A stretch of DNA of 64,000 nt from Hysterangium stoloniferum. Its lineage: Eukaryota > Basidiomycota > Agaricomycetes > Hysterangiales > Hysterangiaceae. The position numbers and the translations under genes were made by a program. Each line of letters starts with the position of its first letter. Positions within the stretch are counted from its first letter, which is position 1. Under the pieces are notes generated by a model that searched no databases, was not told the origin of the DNA, and was given only the letters and a program-made list of their open reading frames with translations. Below are positions 1 to 10,762 of the stretch, piece by piece. The stretch lies in the NCBI GenBank assembly GCA_015178975.1, contig WHVD01000009.1:1426001-1490000 (forward strand), given 5' to 3'.

Positions 1-3
1 CCC

Positions 4-232
4 AGGAATCTTAAGAATCATCTTAGTGTGGGTACCCATATAGTCTGTATATCATAGTTTGTGTATATACACCCAGAATCTTAAGAATCACCTCTGTGTG
101 AATACTGCTATAATCTGCATATTACATCCTATGTATCTACCCTAAGAATCTCAGAAATCACATCTGTGTGAGCTCCCTATATACTGACCCATTTCCATCA
201 GTTAATACACAGAATCTTAAGATGCCTTATTG
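4..232. repeat. 70-bp tandem repeat, four partial units
   Basis: The motif AGAATCTTAAGAATCA or a close variant recurs at 4, 75, 145 and 211, a spacing of 66-71 bp, usually followed by a TCTGTGTG-like stretch. The array ends where the chromodomain reading frame of element A begins, so it occupies the place where upstream integrase sequence would be expected. It may be a local expansion inside the element or a rearrangement junction. Confidence 0.6.
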
Positions 233-523
233 ACATGTGGTGCTTGTACTGCCAACACTATCCCGGATCGCATGCAATCTCTGCCTCCTCTGGTCATTAT
301 TGACAAAGAACCCGAGTTTGAAATCTCGCAAATTTTAGATTCGAAAATTGACAAGCATTGACGCACTTGTAAACTGCTTTACTTGGGCAAGTGGGTAGGT
401 TACGAGGGCACCGATGAAGAAACCTCTTAGATTTTGGCCACGGAACTCAGTAATGCCACGGAAATCGTTACTGACTTTCATACAGCTTACCCACTCAAAC
501 CCGGACCACTATTGTCTCTCTGA
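233..523 (+). pseudogene. gypsy element A: chromodomain end of pol
   Basis: This is the C-terminal tail of a Ty3/gypsy polyprotein. The reading frame contains EISQILDSKID followed by KLLYLGKWVGYEGTDEETS, the pattern of the chromodomain at the end of basidiomycete gypsy integrases, and ends near the conserved HTAYPLKPGP block. Chromodomains of this class are thought to guide integration into heterochromatin. Two in-frame stops break it: a TGA where Arg is expected after KIDKH, and a TAG where Trp is expected in ETSW. Both fit C-to-T or G-to-A change. The rest of pol lies left of the window or has been replaced by the tandem repeat. It is nearly the same sequence as the chromodomain of element B. 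Confidence 0.85.
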
Positions 524-717
524 CTGCACTCCACAGACACTGTATTACGTTTGGACTCATTTTCATTTTTCCCTGTTGCTCTATGCCTCTCTTTGCTTTT
601 ACAGGTTCTGACATGTTTTCAAGTCCTTAAGCAGATTTTCTGCGGACTTTGATTTCTTATGTTTTCACGCCTTACTTTTATTTTCAAAAAAAAAAAATTT
701 ATTAAACTTTTATTATT

Positions 718-1671
718 TTATTCATCTACATTTATGGGACTGTGTTTTTTCCCTGCCTCCTCAGCCATCTCTTGAGGAAGCTCCGCTACCTCTGCGAGCA
801 CCCCATCCTCATCTGACCCAGCACCCTCAGAACTCCCAGCTTGCGGCTCCTGATATATATATCCGCCACACTCCGCTAGGAACTTCCAAAATTCTGAGCG
901 GAGCCCACAGAGCTCATTCGCCACTATGATCTGGACCTTGTTGCTTTTTCTGAGCAACTTGTTCTGGGCCTCAATGCCCTCAGCGATCTGCCCCAACACA
1001 TCGTCCAACCCAGACAACCTGTCTGTCCCGCTAACGTCACACACCCCGGATCCCGTGGGTTGCTCGTGGACAACAAGCACCTCACCTTGACATGTGCACA
1101 TTGGTAGCATCCTGGTCCCTGCCCGGATTTTTGATTGCACTCTGTGTTCCGGTCATTGCAACTGGAACACCACAGATCGTTCCACATCGGAAGACAGACT
1201 GATGCCACCTTCTGTGCCTTCTGTTGATATGGTTAGTTCTATGGAAATCCCACAGACTCGAGACTTGCCTTTTGGGGGCTCTCCGGCTCCCCCGCAGACT
1301 CCGACTCGACCTCTGTCACCTTGTGCTGAAAATGACAAGTCAGTCAAGAAAAAAAAATGACAAGTTGAAAAAATTGGGACTTACTTTTCCCATGACAACC
1401 GCAGCTCTGTCCGCAGCCACCCATGCTTTCTCCACAGCCATCCACACAGCCTCCTACTCTTCTCTCTTCTTTTGCCTTGCAGCCTCTTCCTCTGTGGCCA
1501 ATGCCACCTTGTACTCTCTGTCCAAACCCTCCTCAGCCTCCCTGGCCTCCTTCTCTGCTTCTTCATGAAGTCAGCACTGCTCTTCTTGCTGCACCAAAAG
1601 TTGGGCCACACTGAAAGGTGCCCAATATGGAGTGCCTGTGGAGGGCCTGGCAGTTGGCTTTGCCCCTTCAC
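718..1671 (-). pseudogene. antisense accessory gene of gypsy A (coiled coil plus Cys cluster), copy 1
   Basis: The gene lies between the end of pol and the 3' LTR and reads against pol. The upstream part (about 1671-1381) has an open frame rich in Glu, Lys, Arg and Ala, with runs such as EEAEKEAREAEEGLDREYKV, typical of a coiled coil. The middle part (about 1208-1060) has a Cys cluster: CSSCNDRNTEC, then about 10 residues, then CYQCAHVKVRC. The last part (1140-718) is a leucine-containing segment (LDDVLGQIAEGIEAQNKLL) and an acidic tail. The three parts sit in different frames, so the copy is broken by small indels. The Cys spacing recalls a zinc cluster but does not match the fungal Zn2Cys6 pattern exactly. 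Homologous copies lie at 8853-10343 and 18235-19338. Function unknown. Confidence 0.6.
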
Positions 1672-1887
1672 AGTGTTGGTTTTGGTCCCATAGTGTCAAC
1701 GGTGGGGGTAATAAAGACGAAGAAATTTCATTTTTTCAAATTTTTATATAGGCTCATTGCATCTGAACCTTACCTTCCAGATCACCTGACTCTTTGACAC
1801 ATACATGTAACTGACATGACCTTTGACACATGCGCGTAGCCAACAAGAACCTTATCGAGGTCTAGAGCCTCTTTGGGACATCGGCAT

Positions 1888-1900
1888 AAAGGGAGGGTAC
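1888..1900 (+). other. polypurine tract of element A
   Basis: The purine run AAAGGGAGGG followed by TAC abuts the TGTTA start of the LTR. This is where plus-strand DNA synthesis is primed in LTR retrotransposons. The equivalent site of element B (10599-10612) has the same form. Confidence 0.75.
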
Positions 1901-2740
1901 TGTTATGACCAGAATTCCCACCAGACTCCAGGCACTAACTTATATGCACCCACACCCTATATGCACCCATTGTCAGTTTACCAGAATTCCCGCTGGACTC
2001 CGTATGTCAGACTTGTCTACGTTCAACTTTGTTATGTTGTGTTTCAGTCACCGGAAAACCCACTAGACTCCATCCCTGTCTATGTCCGACCTTGTCCCAC
2101 GCATCAGTCACCGGACCCCACTTGGAAAACCCGTCTTCCTCTAACAGAGCCCCGTTCCTGTTTTAGTCAAATGACCTGTCACGATTTGGACTCCGCTCCC
2201 ACTCCATTTCCCATTATGGTTTATGATTTGTCACTATTTGGACTCTGCTCCATTCCATCCTGTTCCTAACACCAAACTTGGTGTTTACTATTCCTGTTTT
2301 ATGTTTTGCTCATTTCATTTTATCATTACTGTATTTGGTATGTCATTCACTCTGCGGTCTATTTAAACTGGCAGATGTTGTACATACAATCCAGTCAGAA
2401 AATCGGCTTAGATTCCCCCCAGTAATCTAATACATTTTCTGCTCTAAACTCCTATTTGAATTACACCGCTCACACTAGTCAGAGCCCACGGGCTCCAGTA
2501 CATCTATCTTTCTTACCTATCTTGACTTACACCTCGACCCACAACCTCCTGACCCACAACCTCTGACCTATGACCCCTCGACCCACGAACCCCACCCAGA
2601 CTCCCCGGGATTCCCATCCACCTGTCTGAAATTGGACAACACGATCTAGCAAGGGTGCAGCCTATGTATAAGCTGAAGCCAAGTCCTGCCAGATATCCTG
2701 TGGGTTTTCTCTGGAAACCCACCATGTACGTACCCTAACA
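1901..2740 (+). mobile_element. 3' LTR of gypsy element A (family 1 LTR)
   Basis: The LTR is 840 bp, begins TGTTATGACC and ends ACCCTAACA, giving a 5-bp terminal inverted repeat (TGTTA/TAACA). It follows directly on the polypurine tract, so it is the downstream LTR of an element whose body is mostly left of the window. It carries a run of CATTTCATTTTATCATTAC and a TATTTAAACTGG box that may be promoter sequence. Related LTRs lie at 6810-7679 (minus), 9520-10272 and 16688-17450 (minus). Its right end abuts a second LTR type in mid-sequence, which shows that A inserted into the LTR of B. Confidence 0.85.
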
Positions 2741-3393
2741 AGTTGTCAGACTCCACTTGATCCACACATCAACCCATTTATACCCAACTCTCTGTGCCCA
2801 TCACTGGACTCCAACCAAACTCCTGGAACCCCTCTAACAGAGCATAGAACCTCGCTCCCATTATGGTCAAATGACCTGTCATGATTCATCCTCTGCTTCC
2901 ATTCTGTTCCATCCCTAACTCCCAGTATGCTCTTTGCCTGCCTCAATTTATGTTTATTCATTTATCCTTTGTCTCTTGCATTTGTAATAGATTAGTTTTC
3001 AAAGTCTATATAGTCTCCCATACTTGTGTACTTACAATCCAGGTGGAATCTCAAACTAGTTACACCCTGAATACATCCTGATCCAGTCTCTACTCCTCTT
3101 GTCTGTCTACATGCTCAATTCCCAGAACTCTCATGGGAACACCAGAATCTACATCTTCCCTGTAGGTCTTCCATCAGCTTGAAATATGGACACCCAAATG
3201 AGTGTATGAGGGTGCAGCACAAAAGCTGAAGCCAGGTCCATCCCAGCACTCTGGTAATTATTCTGATACTCCTTGTACTAATCCCCAGAAACTCCCTGGA
3301 CTACTACCCTGGGACTCCATGGGACATTCCTGGAAAGTGTTTGGAATATTACTGGAAACTCCATGGCTCGAGATCCTTGGAACTTACATAACA
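2741..3393 (+). mobile_element. 5' LTR of gypsy element B, 5'-truncated
   Basis: The sequence aligns with the inside and 3' end of the solo LTR at 11506-12557. Shared landmarks include the CTGGAACCCCTCTAACAGAG block, the AGCTGAAGCCA(A/G)GTCCA block and the final GGAACTTACATAACA. The first part of the LTR is missing because element A sits at 2740. The element downstream enters pol almost at once, so the leader and gag have been deleted. Confidence 0.75.
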
Positions 3394-5260
3394 CACCCCC
3401 AGCCTTGCCAGTACCTGTGGCCTCAGTGGCCCCTGTGATCCCTATGGCACCCATTGCTTCCCTGGAATCCATGGCACCTCTGTCCATTTCTCTCATTAGT
3501 GCTGCAGTGTCTATTAGAGCTATGAAAATGGATGGATCCCAGGTGTTCACTATCAACTTGAAAATTGATAAAGCAACTGGTCATTTCTCCACCCTGGCAT
3601 CTGAGCAATCCACAGACATAGAAGGTGTCCCTGAGAAATACCATGATTTTCTGGATGTTTTTGGTAAGTGAAAGCACCAGATTCCACCCCACAGAGAGCA
3701 TGACTTAAAAATTGACCTTGAAGAAGGTGCCCAGCCACCCCTTGGCCATATCTACCCACTGTGCTCCATGGAACTTTCTGCAATCTAGGATTTCCTGGAT
3801 GAACATTTGTTCATAGGTTTTATCCAACCCTTGAAGTCTCCTTTTGGAGCACCTGTTTTGTTTGTCAAGAAGAAGGATGGATCCCTCCAAATATGTGTTG
3901 ATTTCAGAGGACTCAATGCTGTTACACAGAAGGATAAGTATCTGCTCCCACTTATATCTGACCTGCTCAATGCTCCACAGAATGCCTGGATTTATACCAA
4001 GATAGACCTTAGACATGCCTACCACTTAGTCTGGATAGCTGTGGGAGACAAGTGGAAAACCACTTTCAGGAACCATTATGGAGCTTTTGATTGGTTGGTG
4101 ATACCCTTCAGGCTCACCAATGCCCCATCTGTTTTTCAATGTTTTATTAATGATGTTTTCTCTGACATGCTTGATGTATGTATTATTGTTTATCTGGACA
4201 ACACTCTTATCTACTCCAAGGACCTTGCAGTACATGACAAACAGGTCCACAAAGTTCCCCAAAGACTCAGACAACATGGTCTATTTACAAATGGTAAAAA
4301 GTGTACTTTTGACACAGACTCCATGGAATATTTAGGTTTCATAATGGGACCCAACAGACTCCATATGGATGACACCAAAGTACAAGTCATCAAAGATTGG
4401 CCAGAATCCAGAAAAGTCAAAGATATACAATCTTTCCTTGGATTTGCCAATTTTACCAATGGTTTATCTGCAAGTATTCCAAGATCATGGTCCTCCTTAC
4501 TTGTCTTGCATGCAAGGGTGCTCCATGGAATTTTGATGATAAGTGTCAAAAAGCTTTCAATCTTTTAATAGATTCTTTTTCTTCAGCTCCAATCCTTTCA
4601 CATTGGCAACTGGACACTCTGCTCATTGTTGAGACGGATGCCTCAGACTACTTGGAGCCATTTTGTCTATCCAGGACTCTGACAGAGAAGTCCACCATGT
4701 GGCTTTTCTGTCCCAGACTTTTACCAGACCAGAGCTCAATTATTATGTCCATGACAAGGAACTCCTAGTGATTTTGCAGCCTTCAAATCATGGTGACACC
4801 ATTTTGAGGGCATGGGAATTCCAATTGACATTGTTGCAGATTACAAAAACCTGGAATATGTTTAAACCATGAAACTTTTGACCCACTGGTAAGCCCTTTG
4901 GTCTGAATACCTATCACTTTCAATATGATCATCTATTTTCGACCCAGCTGCCTTGGCAGCTAACCTGACACTTTGACTAGACAATGGGACATCTATCCTA
5001 AAGAGGGGAGCAATGACTATGACTATGTCATGGTAAACCCGTACAACCTGAAACCCATTTTCACAAACCAGCAGCTTACCACATCAGTCCACATGACTTT
5101 TTTTATCCATCCCATCATCCATGGAATTATCATTATGGATGTTGAGAAATTACATCAAGATATTCTATTGGAAATTCTGCTAGATCTGATAACCAAAGCA
5201 CACCTTGACAACCCTAGTGGTCTCTTGACCAGCATGGCTTCATTAGACTTGACAATTGCA
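3394..5260 (+). pseudogene. gypsy element B: pre-RT, reverse transcriptase and RNase H
   Basis: The order is a short piece upstream of RT, with VPEKYHDFLDVFGK at 3623-3664; the RT domain (about 3790-4460) with [31 protein letters not shown] and [11 protein letters not shown]; and an RNase H start (about 4560-4770) with IVETDASDY. The RT active-site motif reads YLDN at 4191-4202 instead of YLDD, so a catalytic aspartate is lost. A stop follows VFGK at 3669, and several frame changes follow (near 4460, 4560 and 4650). Gag and most of the protease are absent. Downstream homology continues on the far side of a Tc1-like insertion. The copy is dead; the parent would have been an autonomous chromodomain gypsy element. 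Confidence 0.85.
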
Positions 5261-5262
5261 TA

Positions 5263-6383
5263 CAGTGACTCTCAAAACCTTTCAATGTTTGACATTTGCA
5301 TATTGGCCAGCCACTACCAGGGGAGAGAAAATAGCAAAATATATCAAGGAAATACAGTATATAGCTAAACATATGTATAATCAGTGTCTAGAATATTATT
5401 ATGTAATATCCATTTTTGGGTATGCTAAAAATAGTTTATTCAGGCCTGCTCATTGAAAAGGTTTTGATGCTGATGATTATGATGCAATATATGCTATATG
5501 TATTTTAATACTTGGTATACCCTCCCTTGGCCTTTATGACTGCCTCAATCCTTCTTGGCATGCTTTTAATTAACTTCTGACACTCAGAAGCTGGTATATC
5601 TTCCTACTTCTTCTCAAAGTCCAATACTGGTGGGCCAAAACAAAGTCAAGCCTCTCCTTCATGTGTCTCTTGGACAAAGGTGGCTTCTTCTTCTTCTTCA
5701 CAACTGCTTTCATCCCTGCACTCTTCAGGCTCCTCTGAACTGTATGAGCTGAGATAGAGTTGTTGGTGATGATCTGAAGTGTTTTGGCTATGTCAACTGC
5801 AGTTTGAGCCTTTCCAGAGGTGATCAAGTAGACTACATGATGGATGTTAATGGGAGAGAACTTCTTGGGAGAACCTCCAGTTGATTTTGGGAGGGTAGGA
5901 AGGTATTTAGAGTGAAGTCTTAAGATAGTACTAATGCTAATACCAGTTATTGAGGTAATGTATGGAGTGGAATGGCCATCTTCAAGCTGGGCAATAATAT
6001 ATTGTGGCTGATCAGGTGTGATGATGGAATGCATGATGGATTGCTGTTAATGAAAATAGCTAGAAATGTCAGAATTGACTATAAATAAACAGGTCACATG
6101 ACCATGTTGAATACAATCACCAAAACCATGTGATTTGGCCAGTTAATATAGCATATATTGCATCATAATCATCAGCATCAAAACCATTTCAATGAGCAAG
6201 CCTGAATAAACTATTTTTAGGATATCCAAAAATGGATATTACATAATAATATTTTAGACACTAATTCTACACATGTTTAGCTATATACTGTATTTGTTTG
6301 AGATTTCTTGCTATTTTATCTCCCCTGGCAGTAGCCTGCTAATATGCAAATGTCAAAAATTGAAAAGGTTCTGAGAGTCACTT
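5263..6383 (-). mobile_element. Tc1/mariner-like element with long terminal inverted repeats
   Basis: The 1121-bp element starts CAGTGACTCTCAAAACC and ends with the inverted sequence, with one change at the last base, and is flanked by TA at 5261-5262 and 6384-6385. The inverted arms are about 240 bp each (5263-5505 against 6383-6140) with high identity, far longer than a minimal Tc1 end. A second pair of TA dinucleotides lies inside the arms at 5353 and 6291. The central part encodes a fused transposase remnant on the minus strand. It interrupts the region between RNase H and integrase of gypsy element B, so it is younger than B. Confidence 0.9.
5505..6034 (-). pseudogene. Tc1-like transposase, internal deletion removing the catalytic core
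   Basis: The N-terminal part is an open frame of about 130 residues starting at 6034. It is a helix-turn-helix DNA-binding region with the Tc1-type pattern (SITGISISTILRL, then a second HTH with HTVQRSLKSAGMKA, then LSKRHMKERLDF). Right after this, where the DDE catalytic core should begin, the sequence jumps to the C-terminus in another frame: QKLIKSMPRRIEAVIKAKGG, ending TKY and a stop at 5505. That tail is typical of Tc1 transposases. Roughly 150-180 residues holding the three catalytic acidic residues are missing, so the element is non-autonomous. Whether it could be moved in trans depends on a complete relative elsewhere. Confidence 0.85.
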
Positions 6384-6385
6384 TA

Positions 6386-6809
6386 TATGTACTAGACTCC
6401 CACAGTCTCTGCCTAATAATAGTACAGTACAGCCATGATCACCCACTCTCAGGACATTTTGGGCTCAACAAGACTCTATCATTAATAAGAAGAGAATACA
6501 CTTGGCCAGGACTCTGAGATTTCATTAAGCACTATTGTAAATCTTTCATCACTTGTCCATGCTCCAAATCACAGCATCACAAGCCATATGGCCTTCTGAA
6601 ACAATGCCCAGTACTAGAAGACCTGTGAAATTCCATCCCAATGGATTTTATTGAACACCTACCAGACTCTGAAGGTTTTTACACTATTCTAGTTGTGTTG
6701 ACAGATTCTCAAAACAAGGTATTTTCATCTCCACACATGACACCATCACATCTATGCAGTTAGCAGAACTTTTTATCATCAATGTATTTTCCAAGCATGG
6801 AGTCCCATC
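6386..6809 (+). pseudogene. gypsy element B: integrase N-terminal and core part
   Basis: This is the continuation of pol after the Tc1-like element. It shows HPLSGHFGLNKTLSLIRREYTWPGL, then a zinc-binding stretch ending in CPCSK, then HKPYGLLKQCP and the first catalytic aspartate in PMDFIEHLPDSEGFYTILVV. Stops lie within DFIKHYCKSF (a TGA where Arg is usual) and after LEDL. At 6809 it is cut by a minus-strand solo LTR and resumes at 7680. Confidence 0.8.
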
Positions 6810-7679
6810 TGTTAAGGTGTGTGCAGAACGTATTGGAGGGTTTCCAGAGAAACCCACAAATATTCTGGTAGGACTTGGCTTCAACTTATAGGCTGCACCT
6901 CACAAGATTGTAGCATCCAATTTCAAACACGTGGATGGGAAACCCAGGGAGTCTGGGTGTAGGACTCCCTGGGTGTAGTTGATAGGCTGAAAGACCAGTT
7001 GGGAAGCCCATGGGCTCTTATGAGGTCGATAGCAAGCATTGTGATATGAGAGATGGAGATGGACCATGGACCAGTGGGAAAGCCTACACTCTGACAAGGT
7101 CAATAGTGTTGTGAGATGGGAATGGAGCAGGTATGTGCTAAGTAACTGGGGGAGGACTTAGTCTGAAAACTTAGTTGATTTTCTGACTGGATTGTATGTA
7201 CAACATTAGCTAGTTTATATTGACTGTAGAATGTATGCAATCCCAAATCCAGTAATAGTGAGATCCAAACAAGTAATCGTGAAACAAGATAAGTAAACAC
7301 CAAATTAGGGTTAGGAACAGAATGGAACAGAGGTGGAGTCTGAAACATGATAGGTTATTAGACCATAATGGGAATGGGGCTCAATTAGAGAGCTGTTGGG
7401 TTATCTGGGTGGAGCCTGGTGACTGGTATGTGGAATGGGGTCAGACCTAGACAGGCTTGGATGTGTGTGGGTCCTGGTGGGGTCCAGTGACTGATGCGTG
7501 AGACACAGGGGGTTTGGCATAGACAGGCTGCAGGTCCCAGCAGTGTCTGATGACTGATCCATGAGACATAGAGGGTTAGGTGTAGACAGGCTTGATATCC
7601 GGGTCCCGGCATGTTTTCCAGTTTAGCTGTAACTATGTAGGATGGGGTCCAGATCCCAGTGGGTTTTCCAGTCCTAACA
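6810..7679 (-). mobile_element. solo LTR (family 1, minus orientation) in the element B integrase
   Basis: The 870-bp LTR begins TGTTAAGGTG and ends TCCTAACA. It is the reverse complement of the LTR type seen at 1901-2740. The flanks are CCATC on the left (6805-6809) and CTGTC on the right (7680-7684), three of five matching. Removing the LTR and the right flanking pentamer restores the integrase frame GVPSHITSDRG, which fixes the insertion point and shows that the right pentamer is a mutated target duplication. No internal region remains, so it arose by LTR-LTR recombination. Confidence 0.85.
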
Positions 7680-8566
7680 CTGTCCCACATAACTTCTGAT
7701 CGAGGATCAGAGTTTGTATCTCACTTCTTTAGATCCCTCAGGAAATCCTTGGACATGAAGTTATATACACTTCACATCTAGACACCACCTGGAAGGTGAC
7801 AGACAAACCAAGCATGTCAATCAGACATTGGAACAATATCTTCATGTATATTTCAACTACCAACAGGACAATTGGAAATCCTTGTTACCACTTGCAGAAT
7901 TTGCTTACAACAATGCACCCTCAGCCACTACTAACATTTCCCCATTCTTTGCAAATAAAGTGTATAATCCAAATATTATGGTACACCTAGAATGGAACCT
8001 TGTCTCAGCCTGTGCTCAAGAATTTGTCATGGACCTGCAATAAAATCTGCCCAAGAATAATATCAGCATTCAGTGGACAAAAACCAGATTCCACCATCCA
8101 ACTTCAAAATTGGTGACTATGCTTTGTCAAAGCTCAATTCTTCTGGACTACCCATCCATCAAAGAAACTTGCTGAAAAATATTGAGGTCTGTTCAAGTTA
8201 ATAGCACAAGTTGGTTCAGTTTCATGGACCCTGTGGCTTCCAGATACCATGTGCACAGTACACCCAGTATTTAATGTCTCTATGCTAGAACCATGTACTG
8301 CTAACACTATCCTGGACTGCATGCAATCTCTGCCCCCTCCAGTCATTATTGACAGAGAACTTGAAATCTCACAAATTTTAGACTCAAAAATAGATAAGTG
8401 TCAATGCACTTGTAAACTGCTTTACTTGGTCAAGTGGGTGGGTTACAAGGGCACAGATGAAGAGACATCTTGGATTTTGGGCATGGAACTTGGGAATACC
8501 ATGGAGATCATCACTGACTTTCACACAGCTTACCCACTCAAACTGGGACCATTATCCTCTCTCTAG
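7680..8566 (+). pseudogene. gypsy element B: integrase C-terminal half and chromodomain
   Basis: The second catalytic aspartate is in TSDRGSEF (about 7697-7720). The third acidic residue should be Glu in the QTE motif but reads Lys (QTKHVNQTLEQ, codon at 7810-7812), so the active site is dead. Then come YNNAPSATTNISPFFANK, the GPF-like region in a shifted frame, and the final open frame with VHPVFNVSMLEP, EISQILDSKIDK and the chromodomain KLLYLVKWVGYKGTDEETSW, ending at 8566. The chromodomain keeps its Trp, unlike element A. Several frameshifts lie between 8040 and 8250. Confidence 0.85.
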
Positions 8567-8852
8567 CCACATTCCACAGACCCCATGTACATATATGTGT
8601 TGGACTCACTTCATTTTTCCTTGTCACCCTATGTCTCTCTTTGCTTTTACAGGTTTCTGATTTGTCTATAAGTCTTAGAGGACCTTCCTATGGACTTTTT
8701 CACATTTTTATTTGAAAATTAAAAAAATTTATTATCATTTTCTTTTCCCTCTACATTAATGGGGATATGTTTTTTGTCCATCTTCATTAAACTCTTTTGG
8801 AGCTCCACCAGCTCCTTGGCCACCCCAGACTCCTCCCCAGGATCCTCAGAAC

Positions 8853-10420
8853 TCATGCCCTGGGACTCCTTATATACATATCCTCCATATTCTGCCAAGA
8901 ACTCTGGAACTCCCCATGGAGTCCCCAGAGACTCTCCACCATAGACCCTTGGACCTGGTTGCTCTTTTCAAGCAAACAGTTCTGGGCCTCTATACCCACC
9001 ACTATCTGCCCCAAAGTTTCCACCAAGGCCCCAGGCCTTTCTGCCAAGCCACCTGCTTCCCATGCCACAGACCCTGTGGGCTTATTAACCAGTGAGCACC
9101 TCACTTTGAGGTGCACACATGGCCAACAGCCTGGGTCTTTCCCAGACTTCTGGTAGCATTCCACATTGAAGTCATTGCACCCAGTGCACTGCAGGTCATT
9201 CTTTGACTCCAGACATACTGGAGCCACTTTCTTTGACTTCTGTTGTTTGGTCAGTCTCAGACATTCCCATGGACCTGCCACTTACCTTTGGTGGGATCTC
9301 GCCTCCCCCTCAAACTCCAACTCTACTTCTGCTACTTTGTGCTAGAGAGTAACAGTTAGTGAATTCAAAAAAAAAAAAAGAAGAAGTAATTGTACCTTGC
9401 CCATGGCCCTCTCTGCAGCTGCTCTGGCATACTCCATGGCAACCTGTGCTGCCTCCTCTTCCTTTCCTCGGCATCTTTCTTGGTGACCACCACCACATTG
9501 TACTCTCACTCAAGCTCCTTGTTGTGACCGGAAATCCCGCTGGACTCGAGGCACTAACTTATACGCACCCGCACCCTATATGCACCCATTATCAGTTTAC
9601 CAGAAAACCCACCGGACTCTGTCCCTGTCTATGTCCGACCTTGTCCTATGCATCAGTCACCGGACCCCACTCAGAATACCCATCTTCCCTCTAACATTGC
9701 CCTGTTCCCATTTTAGTCAAATGACCTTTCACGATTCGGACTCCACTCCCACTCTGTTTCCCATTATGGTTTATGATTTGTCACTATTCGGACTCCACTC
9801 TGTTCTGTCCCATTCCTAACACCAAACTTGGTGTTTACTATTCCCATTTTATGTTTTGCTTGTTTCATTTCATCATTACTGGATTTGGTATGACATTCAC
9901 TCCACAGTCTATTTAAACTGGCAGATGTTGTACATACAATCCAGTCAGAAAATCAGCTTAGACTCCCCCCAGTAATCTAATACATTTTCCACTCTAAACT
10001 CCTACTTGAATTACACCGCTCACACTAGTTGGAGCCCACAGGCTCCGGCACATCTATCTCTCTCACCTATCTCAACTCACGACCCCTCAACCATGACCTC
10101 CGACCCATGACCCCTCAACCCACGACCCCCACCTGGACTCCCCAGGACTCACGTCTGCCTGTCTGAAATTGGACAACACAATCTGGTGAGGGCACAGCCT
10201 ATAAGCTGAAGCCAAGTCCTACTGGATATTCCACGGGTTTCTCCAGAGACCTGCCGTGTACATACCCTAACACTCCTCTTCCTCCTCTCTTGCTTTTTTC
10301 TCGTCCTCCTCCCATCACTTCCAATGTTCTTCACACTGCTCAAGTATTTGAGCAGCAGTGAGGGGGGCTAATAACTGGCTCCCGTGGATGAGCCTGGCTG
10401 TTGTGTTTGGTCTACAAGGT
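8853..10420 (-). pseudogene. antisense accessory gene of gypsy B, copy 2, split by a solo LTR
   Basis: Same position (between pol and 3' LTR) and antisense orientation as copy 1. The Cys part (9281-8853) is an open frame of about 140 residues with CTGCNDFNVECYQKSG, then CWPCVHLKVRC, then LVETLGQIVVGIEAQNCLL, the last close to the LDDVLGQIAEGIEAQNKLL of copy 1. The coiled-coil part lies upstream and is cut by the solo LTR 9520-10272. Beyond the LTR the frame continues with EQCEEHWK, a stop, then WEEDEKKAREEEEE; inside the LTR boundary it resumes ELE, stop, EYNVVVVTKKDAEERKRR. At least two stops lie in the coil. Function unknown; a DNA- or RNA-binding accessory or a regulator of the element is only a guess. 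Confidence 0.65.
9520..10272 (+). mobile_element. solo LTR (family 1) with perfect 5-bp target duplication
   Basis: The LTR runs from TGTTGTGACC to ACCCTAACA (753 bp). CTCCT stands immediately before it (9515-9519) and immediately after it (10273-10277). No internal region is present. It splits the coiled-coil part of the antisense accessory gene of element B. The intact duplication suggests it is younger than the solo LTR at 6810-7679. Confidence 0.93.
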
Positions 10421-10598
10421 GTGGGCTTTGCACCAATGGTGAGCAGAGGATGGGGGTATGAAAGAAGAAGAAATTTTATTATTTTGAATTTTTATATAGG
10501 CTCATCGCACTTGAACCTTACTTTCCAGATCACATGACTCTTGGATATGTATATCTGAAACTTTATCACATTCTAGGACCTCTATGGGACTTCAGCTT

Positions 10599-10762
10599 TA
10601 AAGGGAGGCTACTGTTAGGACTGGAAAACCCACTAGCATCCAGACCCCACCTTGTATACACCCAACCCTCTATATGGTACCCAAGTACAGTCACAACTTG
10701 AGTGCCCACTGGGACCTGTACATGTCACACCTGTCTATATCCAACTCTGTCTCACACACCAC
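10599..10762 (+). mobile_element. polypurine tract and truncated 3' LTR of element B
   Basis: The purine run TTTAAAGGGAGG followed by CTAC ends at 10612, and TGTTAGGACTGGAAAACCC starts at 10613. This matches the start of the solo LTR at 11506 (TGTCAGGAACTGGAAAACCC), so elements B and C share an LTR type. Homology stops near 10762, after the CTCACACACCA block, and unrelated CpG-containing sequence follows. The rest of the LTR is deleted. Confidence 0.8.
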
